Below are positions 46,004 through 57,652 of a DNA stretch of 60,000 nucleotides, one piece after another. The DNA is taken from positions 46,209,885 to 46,269,884 of the forward strand of contig CAIIXF020000001.1 of NCBI GenBank assembly GCA_903813345.2, given 5' to 3'. Below the pieces are notes generated by a model. The model was not told the origin of the DNA. It ran no database searches and was given only the letters and a program-made list of their open reading frames with translations. A program made the translations under genes and the position numbers. How positions within the stretch are numbered: position 1 is the stretch's first letter; every line of letters starts with the position of its first letter. Source of the DNA: Owenia fusiformis (taxonomy: Eukaryota > Annelida > Polychaeta > Sabellida > Oweniidae).

Positions 46004-47965
46004 TACATAAATGACAATTAGCCGATATGAATAATTTTGAAATAAAGATGGCATGGTAATCGATCTGTGTTTATTTATAAATATTCTCTGGATTCTGTTG
46101 GTGCTGCCATCTTTATACCGGCCCAGAACCTATGGTTTATGGTAATACATGTAGTGACATTTGTGATAAGGGATTTAGTTTCTTATATCATGCTCTATAT
46201 GCATCGTGAGATAATATCACAGCCTTCTCTCAGTTTCCTTCTATTCTTGTGCATAGCAGAGATGGTCTGAGTATCTGTATATGCCATTTACATGTATGCC
46301 CTTCTTATTTGGCAAAGAGATACCCTTTAAGGTTTACATTCATCTTGGCAAGCCAACTTGTGCAGAGGGCCAAATTAATTATAGATTAATGTGAATATAT
46401 GATGTGTTTCATCAGGTATTATGTATGTGAATTGTTAATCATTGGCGTTTGGTGGATAAAGTAATAAATATACATATTGCATAAAAAGGCTATTTATGTA
46501 AAAATATTATTCTTCTGTTTAATACATGTCCAGCTTTAAGATCTCAAACTAAACATAAAGACCTCTGCACTTTAAAATATACATCTACTTATTTATAATT
46601 GACTTATTTTCACTTTGGATTCCACAGGGCCATCTAACAACTGGTTAACCTCTTGAATCCCAGGCTCTAAAATAGGTTGAAACTTGAAACCAGAGAATTT
46701 TTCATTTTTGCCACCTTTTGACATTTTACTACATAAATTTTAGTGAAACATGTACAAGTCCTAACTTTGGTTATTGAAATTGAATTGAGTTAATGATATC
46801 TATCAATGAATATGTGTAGTTAATAAGTTACTAAATAGTGCAATCGTCTAAATTATTTGAACTAATCAAATCGCAAGATTTAATGTGAATCCGCAAAAAC
46901 AAAGAAATGGAACCTCATGCATGCAGATTGCTCCTAGTGTTCATTTTGTTGAAACCATGGGCTCTTCCCAGGTGAAACCTAATTTTTTGTCATCAAAATA
47001 TCTCATTTTACAGTGTAAAAATTCCCAAATCAGATAATATATAATCATATTGGTGTCAAATTGAGAAGTATCAGTGTCGAAAATAAAATTAAGGATGTTA
47101 AACTAATCTTTCATATTTAATTTGCTTGGCCTAGCCCTTCCCCAGCCATCATGACATATGACGTCATCAAATTCTGTGTACATCCATGTTGTTGAAAAGT
47201 TTAGCAGTAGAAATCAATCGTTTTGTTCACTTTATGTAAGTATACCTCTTTTTGTTTAACATATCACTCTTGCAAAGTTTACCTTAGTTACAGAGGCATT
47301 GGTCAATGGTAGATTACTTATGTTGAATCAGGATTTAGCCGACATTTTCAATTTATTCGATGCGGAAATAAAAACAATTTCAATGTTTTCCATTTTTTCA
47401 AAATTGGGTCAGCATTTTCGAGCATTTTCATTTGGTTTTGAAATTGATCCAGTAATCATATATATGTCATCGTTCCCAGGGGGAGGGGGTATTCCAAAGA
47501 TGACCTATGACACGCTCAATAACCAATTTTATAAACAGGTCTCATTTGCCATTGGAATTGACCTCAGAATGTTCACTGTTGTTTTATGATTATTCTCTAC
47601 AAGTTTGTATTTAGTAACTTAAATGGTATTACTATAGTGTAGAAATGATGATGTTAAACTGCAATAAAGGCCATCTCCACAATTTCAAATTTTACTTTGC
47701 GCACAGCCCTAATAGAACATGTGCTCATCATTGTTCGCGTGATCATATCCTGCAATTTGATTGGACATCATATACTGATGGGCGTGATTTAAATAAATTT
47801 TGTTCATGAGTAAGAAAGAATATGACAGTATTGTAAGAGCTTCTCACCTCTTCTGATTGTGTCTGTAGTTTTTCAAACTCATCAGGTATTAATTGCATGT
47901 TTAGTCTTACTAAAGTCTGTTACACTGCTTCAAAGGCAAGCAGTTAAACTGGAAATATAAGAAAT

Positions 47966-48163
47966 CCAGGGCTGTCAACTTGGGACCACCTAATATGAGT
48001 GACTTCAAAATGTTGGACACCTAAGTCCAAATCTGAACACTTTTGTCCAAATTTTGAACACCTTTGGCCAACTTTTAAACACCTTTGGCCAAAGTTTGAG
48101 CACCTTTGCCAAACTTTGAACACCTCAAATTTTTCGCGCTCGCTACGCTCGCGTTGTCGTCAA

Positions 48164-48199
<36 letters not shown>

Positions 48200-48468
48200 A
48201 GGTACGAAAATTTTCAATGAACATGCGTGACACATCGCGTGACAAATCCGAACAAATTGCGTTCGGTTTTTCCCGGCGTTCGTATTTTTACCGTATCGTA
48301 AACATATTTCGAAAAAATTTCTACAGAAATATTTTTGCTTGACAATTACCAGGTAAAATGCGTATTTTGCGTGACATTTTCTGTCACGCAAAAAAAACTG
48401 GCGTGACTTCAAATTCTTCAGCAAATGCGTGACAAATACGCAAATTGCGGGACAGTTGACAGGCCTGG
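47966..48468. mobile_element. TIR element with 34-G tract, ends CCAGGGCTGTCAAC
   Basis: The left end CCAGGGCTGTCAACTTGGGA and right end GTTGACAGGCCTGG form an imperfect inverted repeat; AAAT flanks both sides (47962-47965 and 48469-48472). Inside are six short direct repeats around AACACCTTTGGCCAAACTTT (48015-48130), then CGCGCTCGCTACGCTCGCG (a hairpin), a run of 34 G (48165-48198), and GCGTGACA repeats. No transposase. Confidence 0.7.
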
Positions 48469-51400
48469 AAATCTAAATAATATTGTGCAATAATATATAG
48501 AAAAATATATTCATATTGCACACGAATGACATTTGTATATGTTGGATTGCTTGTAAATTGGCTCATAAAGTCTACAACCTCTTATATTTTGATGCTTCTA
48601 TACAATGTTAATTCTTCAAAAAATAACATGGCGGATACACCTCAAATTACAAGAGGGCACAGGCTTATTGCACTAAAAACTAAATAATCCAACAGTTGTC
48701 TTGTGGCTATTTCACAGATTATTAGATACACCGGCTTTATTTATAAGGTCCTCTCAAAATTAATCGAGAAGTTGTATGTGTGGCACATTTTCCTGTAATT
48801 CAACATTTATTGTTCCAAACTCTCCCAAACTGCAGAAAAATATTCATTTCAGCTTATGCAAGATACATTTCCAGGGGTTTCATTAGCACCTGGCAACAGA
48901 AGATTTTCACCAATTGTTTTCCAAAAATCGCCTGTTGTTTTTAGGGACTTCAACTTTTCCATGTTAAATTTAGAAATTCTAGTGAAACCCCTGCATTTCT
49001 CACGAATTTGAGTTCAAATTTCAATTATTGAAGTAGGGGCATTCTCCATCAGGAGTTCGATTTTTATAAGTGCTCAGGTGTGAATAATTGAGATGCCCGA
49101 AATATAAATAATCTGACTAGTTCAGCTCTCAAGCAGGCATGCGCATGTGTGCCATGTTTTTTCTCATCCTTTTTAAGTGCCATGGGTTTTACACAAATCC
49201 ATGGAACAAAAAAAGTTACAAAAAGCAAATGAGGGAAGCATGAAGATTGAAGAGGTAAAATCACATTGAGATTTAGGAGATTATTTTGCCTATATTAGCA
49301 AAACGGTTGCTTCATTTGTGCATTCTATCCCTGAGGTAAGAGTCATAGGTATCTAGAGGTAAATAGTCATTTCGGAAGAAATACTCTATTCATTTTGAAA
49401 AACCAATTCATATTTATTTATATTTAGACTAAAAAGGCTCACACCTCTTTTAAAGGCTGACTGATTTATTAAAACAGCGTTTACATGCCCCTTATCAACC
49501 GCTTCAGAATCTTGACTGCTGAAAGTGAGTACAGTGTAAATGACAGTCTATTCTGAAAAAATCAGCCTCAAATAGTGTGGAGAGGAATACTTTACTGGTG
49601 ATTTTTGATTTACAACTAACCACATTTGTCAGAATCAACACACTCAAAAACATTGTCTTGTATAATATCAGGTTTATGTTATCTCAAGATTTTGAGGAAA
49701 TTAAGACTCAAAGTAGGTTATTTTGAGTTTTGATGACATCAATTTAATACAATTTAGGCAAAGAAATATAATACAATTTGTGAGTTACATTTTGGCATCA
49801 TATGTTTGGGGTTTAAAAAAGGAGCCATGCAAATGACTCACAATCTTAGTATGGAGACTCACAATTAGAAGCAAAAAGGAAACTATTTTTGACTGGATTT
49901 TTAGACTTTAGTAGAATGATTATAATTTTCTGTTAAGTTACCGAAACTATCAACATTACCTTTAATGTAGAACAATCATTGAGTTTGCTAGTCTCAACCT
50001 TTCTATGTTTATCTTCTTGAGGATTTTTTTAAGATAAAACTCCAACTTTACAGTAGCTGAATAAACAAACATAGAGCTCAAGTTTTGAAAATAATTGTAT
50101 AAACCTATACATTTTTTATGTCGATGGAAATAATCTAGAATCCAAATTTATTTCAATGTTTCAGTTTCAAATATTTCAGTTTCATTATCAAATGGTTGAG
50201 CGGGTGCTTTCTCGAGAAAAGTGAATCAAAAATTTAACATTTCAATATTATTTTATACTCTTTAATTTTTTAAAAGAAATTGGATATACCATTCCATATT
50301 CACCAGATATCCATTTTTATTTCATATTTCGGATGGTAAAAATATTGAACTATTGAAGATGTTGATTTTGTCATTACTTATATGTCTTTAATTCTAGCTA
50401 AATTTTTCACTACATTTTGAATTTATAGCAAATGTTAAGCCATCACCCATCAGCCACACAAATATCATGGATGTTTTAGCTGCTGTAAACATGTACATGC
50501 CAGACATATAACAGGTTTCATCATTGACTTTCAACATGGTACACATCCTCTAAAAGAATTTATTGAATCGGAGATCAATATGTCTGTTCTATAACAGAAT
50601 TTCTCCTCAATTACATAAGATGAACCATTTGCCGCATTATATTAAGCTCAATTTCCCTAACATGAAATGAAATGTACAGTAATGGGTGAAACCTGTTTTA
50701 GAGAACACCTCTCTAATGAACACCTATTTTAGTGAACACCATTTCTCAGAATTTCACTATTGGCGTCAGTATCAAAACCTGTAATGAATAATTTATGTGG
50801 CTTCAAATCTGTTTCTACTATGATATGTTCATCTTTGACAGTTGTTCATATATGCAGGTTTTAATGTATACAGGTCATACTTATCGGTAATTGCAATCAC
50901 ATGTAAAATAATGACCATAACCTTAACCATAATCTTCAATGAGTCAATTTTATTTGTTTTTATGCTATAACAAAATCCTCTCAAAGCCATCTTGCAAATT
51001 CTAACCTAGAATTACTAACATTTCATGAACATTTCGTTTATTCATCAAATGGTAACCATGGAAACAAATGATAAGAATTACTTAGAGAAAATTCAAAATG
51101 GCCACCCATGAATTATATTGGAATTTCTCTACAACTGGTGATATAAGTCTCTGCCAATGTGCCAAGTCTGGCATAACACCAGGCTTACCTGGAATAACCC
51201 ATGCAGGTGTTAGATAATACAACCCTCTCCAAGTTCATCTATAGTTATAATATACCAGTATACAAATAAGATGAGATGATTTGTGATCAGCCTCTATTTG
51301 ATCAAAACATTTTACCTCTTGTAAATCATTGGATTTCATTTTCTGCATAGAAGTAGCTAACATCCATTTTATATTCAAACATCATGAAATACCATAAAAG

Positions 51401-53998
51401 CCGCAAGTGAGATTATTAAGATCTTGTCAGCATGTTGAATCACCTCTAAAACTTAAGGTTGAATAGCTCACTTATGTAAGAGTTTTAGACATGTAGCAAA
51501 AAACAATGTTGGGATGTTTGAGTACTTGTAATACAGCCAGGACAGAATTACATTTTTGTAATCAGGTCACTAATGAGAAAGGTAGGCTGATAATAGAGCC
51601 TAATAGAAATATGAGACATATTATAATCAGCAGAAATGACAGTCTTGTTATTATGAAATCTCATGTTGCAGAAAATAATATACTGTACAGCAAAGGGACA
51701 AGGTCAATATTAGTTACATAACTTTAGGGGAATGGGTAAAAGCCTATTAGCCCATGGTGTATACTGTACATCATGGTTTTAAAGTATGCAACTTCTTGAT
51801 AAAATCAACTACTGTGCATTGATGATTCACATTGAGGAATTGGAAGGGGGTCATACTGAAATGTAATTTTTGAATGAATGATATTGGAATGTCAACTAAT
51901 CCCTAAAAGATGGTCCCTAATCCATAAAAGATGTTGAAGTCATTACTGAGGAAACTTTGATTCAGACATTTGATGAAGAATTCTGGAGAATGGTTAGACT
52001 CGCCAGAAAATTTATTCACTTTTCCATAAAGTTGGCTCATGAATATTATAATGAGGAGCTTAAAAATCTGTGACGTCAATGATAGAAACTTTTCCCCTGA
52101 AAGAACAAATGTATTTGAGTTTACATGTAAATTCTCGGTTAATTGCTGTCAATTGTACCACTTCAAATGGGTAAATTATTAGAAAATTAATGTCGATATT
52201 TTTCATTAAACATCAACTTGACATTATATTTACGCCTTCTACGTAATATAATTATTAAATTTCCATTCAAAATCAGGAGAACATTGAAGAGGTTCACTGC
52301 TGATCAGTAACAGTCATAGACGGCGATTGGATATGAACAGCAAACATTAGCATTAGTTAACCATTATATGTTTCATAAAAATATATGGACAGATAATTTA
52401 TTTAAATTAAATGTATCGTCGATCGTCAAGGTTATTTGATTAATGACCTGTTTAAAATTGTAATCATTTGCACTTATCAATAAATCTTCACTAGCCATGA
52501 GTAAATCAGCTAAATATGATTAGTAAATATAATACAGTAATGGTTTAACTGTCCCCACAGAAATTTGCGTTTCAAAAACTTAAACAGCTTTTTGGAATAG
52601 AGAATTTGACCTTGGAAATATTTTCTTCTTAATAAGCCCATTGGCGTTCTCTGCGTTTTGTCTGGATGAAGGTTATTTCCGAGGTTATTTCTCTAGACCT
52701 AATAATTAATTGTATTTAGCAAGAAACCCGATGGTAGTTACCATATCTATGCTTTTAAAATATTATGCTTATTTGAACTGAATGGTCGATGGGATTCTGA
52801 ATAACAAAATATCCGAAATACTTGTTTTTGTGTTCCAATTCAATTGAATTGCATGATTTGTGCGAATGACACTTGCAGTGAATTAAGCGATGGGATTTTA
52901 TTCTGCGACGTAAGAGCTATTTAATAGGACCACGACCAGATAATTTAATCGAGTTGCTTGTGTAACTCCACCATTTACCTTTTTGTTAAAAATCGCATGG
53001 GATGTGTGAGGGTGAACTGAGAATTATAATTAATAAACATTAGTTCTGTATAGAATATTGATTAAATTTAAGATTTGGGATGAAAGTATCTCGTCAATAT
53101 TTCATATTTGATTAAAGATATTTACTGCATTGGGCAAATATAGTCGTTTTTATCAAGTTAAGTCAAAATAGTCATATACTGGCTGTACTTATTCCCCAAA
53201 ACTTTCTAAAATTGACATCATCAATTTCAATCATTTGCTTAGAGCCAATCAGCGCAGTGGAAATTATCAATTTTCTTCAACTTTGTAGAAAGGTGAATAT
53301 TCGCGATTTGACTAGGTTAAGTTACTTCCCGTTTTAGTTTTCCAAATATTTCAAGTAGCTATGGAATTCATCAATTTAACCAAGTCTTGTGTCTTGCTTG
53401 TTGTAATTAGGAATTATGTGAGAGTAGGGAATAGGGGAGGGTAGAGGTTAAAATATCAGGCAATATTTCACAAGGCAATTTCACCATATAAACAGACTAA
53501 TACCTTTACTAAGTCTGAATTCTAGCTTTTTAGCATTGGTATGAGTTGCTTACAATATGCAAGTGATAAAGCTGCAATATTAAACTGTAGTTTCAAGGAT
53601 AGGATAAGGACTGACACTCTACATTGGCAGATCTCATTGATATTCCCATTGCAATCTGTTGTAATAAGGAAATTCCTGTCACTTAACTGGAGGGAAGTCT
53701 AAATTTATTATATAGGGAATTTCTGTTCAGGAAAATAATTCAACATATCATTGATACCCATTGTGATAAACCATGACATCTCATTTATCCTCAGCAATGT
53801 TTTAAGTGAAACAGAAAGATGTGATGAGTATCAAAATGATTTACACTTATTTTCTGTTATTTGCTATTGTTTAGAGGTATCATTTAAACTTGATTAGAGC
53901 TTACAAATTCACTCTGATTTCAAAAATGTTGATGATTCATAACTTGCATATGTTTCACATGAAATACTTATAATATATTTTTTATTCTTTGTTTATAG

Positions 53999-54073
53999 AC
54001 AACCCGACCCTTTACTTGTGTCTTGAAAATGTGCTGAAAATGGTCAAGTGGTTTGTTATCAAGAGAAAACGAG
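53999..54073 (+). other. Candidate non-coding exon of the p85 gene
   Basis: A 75-base stretch is bounded by TTTATAG (acceptor) and CGAG/GTAAGT (strong donor). Spliced to the SH3 exon at 55652, its open frame does not continue into the SH3 frame, so it would be 5' UTR carrying upstream ATGs. It is supported by splice sites only. Confidence 0.4.
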
Positions 54074-55651
54074 GTAAGTACATAATAAGTACATTATTTA
54101 AACAATCTTCCTTGTATCCATTGTTAATTATTATCTAGACTACAGCTCTTCAAAATTGTGACTTGTTAAAAGTTTATGTTTTTAAATGTCTTTTGTTTAT
54201 ATTTTGTTTTGACAATAAACTGGAGACCTTATTACGGAGCATACAAAACACAGCATGCATTTTTTGCTAGAATGTGCCATTTTCTCTGCATGAGTCTATT
54301 TACTTTTGCACAAATATATTTTTACAGGATAGTAGTACATAGTAGACCCTCCCATAAGTTTAAAATATGATTTTGATTTCATCTTATGATGTATGGAATA
54401 AAAAGTTTTTTTTTTATGTGAACATTTCAATTCACTATATTAACAGGCTGTTCTTGCAAACCAACTGGTGACCATGAAAGTTTTGAATAAGTCTTTGTTC
54501 TTCTTTTCTAAATTAGGAGCTTGATTCTCATTTTTACAGTTTTGTCCATATTTGGTAAAAATATATCAATTGTCAATGAGATGTCAGGTGGATGCAAGCC
54601 TATTTTCAAAGTATCAGGAGAATTCGGGGCACACTCTTTCCTCAATGCTCGTGAGATACCTACTTGCTAAAAAAGCATGTTCATTGATTTCCCTAGCATT
54701 AGAGCTTGTGATATTTGATATTCATGTAGTGATTATAAAATAAGAGATGTATAATAGTCATGATTATATTCTTCCTGGTTGAAAACATGATTTTATCACA
54801 AAAACATTGATATAGGACAGCTGATACTATATATGCTGTTTATAACCTTTCAATATTCTTGACATAGATAGAAACAATTGTGATAATTACAATCCAAAAA
54901 TCGTGTAATGGAATGGAAAACATACAACAAAATCATTGTGGGATTACCTTCAAATGTGGTCAAATTTGACAATCTTCAAATGAAAAGGCTTTAGAGTTAT
55001 ATATAGTGTAGTTATATTTATATTTCCGTATGCAAATGGGTCAATTTATAGAGTAATGAAGTTACATGAAAATTGCTTTTTGTATGGTTAGCCATCATAT
55101 TAGTGTGAAACTAAATCAATATTCAAGATGATGTTTCAGCCTAGCCATCTCTTGGGTGAATTCTTTGCCTCTTAGCTTATTAAATCAAATGCACTTATAG
55201 CAGATAGAGATCAACACATTTGAGAATTACTTTCAGTGAACGTGGAACACAGAATTTTTTTCATTAAATTATTTAATCGACTAAGCTTTCTTCCTTTTAT
55301 ATGATATAAGCATAATTTGCGAAAATGAGAACAGGATTTGTCATAATATGCTCATTTGTTGGTCTGGCCTAATAATACCCCAAACTTTAATTTCACCTAT
55401 AATTTGGCGTGATTTACATAAATTCAATATCAGAATAAGACCCTTAATTGCAGGTTAACCAATTTGCAAAGAATTATTATGAATAAACAAAAACATTTTA
55501 CAAATATTCTGCTTTATAAGGTCAGCACTGGTCTATCAAAAATCAAACAGGTCATATTTAAAGTTTGAATGCAGAAAATTCTGAGACTGTCACTCAGATC
55601 AAATCGACTCTGGGCCATACAGAATTATTGACAATATCGTATATTTTTCAG

Positions 55652-55938
55652 AATCATGGGAGAAATCTTGTTCTACATTGCGGAATATCCTTATCAGCCA
55701 GAGTCTGAAGAACTGAACAACGGTTATATCTCAATTGAAGTAGATGACATTTTAGAAGTAGATATTGATTCTTTGAAAGAAGAAGAAGACGAAACAATTG
55801 AAGATCCCAAAGGCTGGTTATTTGGGAAAAATCAGCGAACAGGAAGTGTCGGTTTTTTTCCAGGGACATATGTGAAGTTTGAAAGAAGAAACGCTTCTGT
55901 TAATGCAGTTGTAAGACCTCAGCCTTCTACTCCAACAG
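55652..55938 (+). CDS. PIK3R1: PI3-kinase regulatory subunit p85-like, SH3 exon (5' part of gene)
   Basis: The exon follows TATTTTTCAG and ends CAACAG/GTATTG; the ATG at 55656 opens 94 codons plus one base. Residues 5 to about 82 form an SH3 domain of the p85 type: IAEYPYQPESEEL, a long acidic n-Src-like insert (KEEEDETIEDPKG), GWLFGKNQRTGSVGFFPGTY and VKFERRN. The match to the p85 signature GW..G.N..TG..G.FPGTYV is close. A Pro-containing tail follows (VRPQPSTPT). p85 holds and regulates the p110 lipid kinase at activated receptors. The Rho-GAP-like, SH2 and inter-SH2 parts must lie beyond 60000. The symbol means p85 family; alpha and beta forms cannot be told apart. Confidence 0.83.
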
Positions 55939-56280
55939 GTATTGATTTACTCTTCTGTTTTTCTGTCATTAGTACCCTGGACATATGATGTGATTCCATT
56001 TTATAATTTTATGTCACCACCACCAGAACTGGTAACATATTGTTATAGTCTCCAACTCTTTTGTCGATGGCGTTTTGTGGTCAGTGTCGAGATTCGGCAT
56101 CTGTAACTAATTCTTACAACTTCCAATGACTGGTGGTGCCATTTTGTCCAGGCAGGTAGTATTGTAACTTCATGTTATGTCATTTTCTGTTTCATGTGTT
56201 TCTATCTAACCACCAAGAAATTCTGACAAATTGTTATAACATTGGACATTAAGCATTTCTAACAAATAGTTACACTGTTG

Positions 56281-57144
56281 TAATTACTCAGATGCGAGTA
56301 GGTAGTTACCAATTTCGCCACCAGGTGGCTGATTCGGGGGAAATAACATGGCAGGGTATTACAAAATTCCCTTAAACTTGAACATTCATCAGTTTTAGTG
56401 GTTCACTTTTCATATTACACTTATGTATGTGATAGTTATACAAATTAAAATATGTCCAGTAAAAGAAAATATTATCTGCCCAACACAAGAAAAGATATTT
56501 CACGACCTAGAAGTCACATTTTCAAAGAAAATTAAATTTTCAAAGTTGATAAACTCTTTTCAAAACCACATTTCTAGATCTAATTTTACATGTAGATTCC
56601 AAATATTTTGAATTTTTAATGACGTAAATCAAGATTATTACCACCTTGCCAGGCCAGTTCTAGGGGTTTTAGTGCTAGTTTAGAAGGCGTTTATCTTACT
56701 ATATCGACCTGAGAAATGTGTGACGTCACAGTGGTGACGTAATTACTCAGATGCGAGTAGGTAGTTACCAATTTCGCCACCAGGTGGCTGATTCGGGGGA
56801 AATAACATGGCAGGGTATTACAAAATTCCCTTAAACTTGAACATTCATCAGTTTTAGTGGTTCACTTTTCATATTACACTTATGTATGTGATAGTTATAC
56901 AAATTAAAATATGTCCAGTAAAAGAAAATATTATCTGCCCAACACAAGAAAAGATATTTCACGACCTAGAAGTCACATTTTCTAGATCTAATTTTACATG
57001 TAGATTCCAAATATTTTGAATTTTTAATGACGTAAATCAAGATTATTACCACCTTGCCGGGCCAGTTCTAGGGGTTTTAGTGCTAGTTTAGAAGGCGTTT
57101 ATCTTACTATATCGACCTGAGAAATGTGTGACGTCATAGTGGTG
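56281..57144. repeat. Direct duplication, period 459 bp
   Basis: TAATTACTCAGATGCGAGTA starts at 56281 and again at 56740, and the copies are near-identical through GAGAAATGTGTGACGTCA. The second copy lacks about 51 bases (a CAAAGAAAATTAAATTTTC stretch near 56524). CTCAGATGCGAGTAG at the left end is inverted at 57339-57353 (CTACTCGCATCTAGG), so the pair may lie inside one element of about 1.07 kb. Confidence 0.88.
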
Positions 57145-57587
57145 GTCCATATGGACCGGTCTAGAATATATTCTGGACCGGCAATTTTCCCCGGGAAATT
57201 AGATATCGTTCAATGCGTAAGATTTTCTTGCTGTTTCAGTCCTGGTCGTTAACGGTGGTTATAATACTAATAACATCATTTCTGCGAGTGATATAGTGAA
57301 ATATTGGACCTAGAAATGACGTTATTGTACTATTATTTCTACTCGCATCTAGGATATTGGACCAAGGTGGTGACATTTTGTTAATGCCTTTACTAATGAT
57401 ACTATTGTCATTATAAAGAGGGCAGTATAATATGGCTGTTTAACAGATCAATATTGAGTTTTAGATTTACATTAAAGAACAACCATATAAAATGAAAGCT
57501 ATGTTTTAAATCTTATTTTGGTATGACTGTATGCCATAAAGATGGTATTCTGTATGGTATATCTCGTATGTATAATTCAGTCCATGC

Positions 57588-57652
57588 TGTAGCCAGGGGA
57601 GCTGAAAAAGCTGAACCCCCTTGGCCCTTGGCCAAGCTGGCTGCGGGCCTGA
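57588..57652. mobile_element. Short relic of the GCCCGTAGCCA family
   Basis: TGTAGCCAGGGGAGCTG on the left and CTGGCTGCGGGCCTG on the right are diverged inverted copies of the family end. In between is CTTGGCCCTTGGCCAAG. It is 65 bp with no coding sequence. Confidence 0.55.

Larger units (their letters stand above)
45056..53998. other. Mostly non-coding interval between FN3-TM and p85 genes
   Basis: Apart from the listed MITE (45889-46003) and TIR element (47966-48468) I see no supported gene. Fragments TGACATTTGTGATAAGGA/GATTTAG recur at 45625 and 46155, and TGCTGCCATCTTTATA links 46103 with 4228, so parts are dispersed repeats. A weak inverted pair (GTGAAACCTGTT near 50688 and CAGGTTTTAATG near 50855) may be another MITE. 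Frames at 45388-45735, 47299-47589 and 51506-51721 lack domains. It probably includes the promoter and 5' UTR exons of the p85 gene. Confidence 0.5.

Noticed and set aside
47299-47589. Plus-strand frame of 96 codons with a PGGGGIPKM segment
   Set aside because: No recognisable domain, no convincing splice partners, and it is surrounded by repeat-like DNA.
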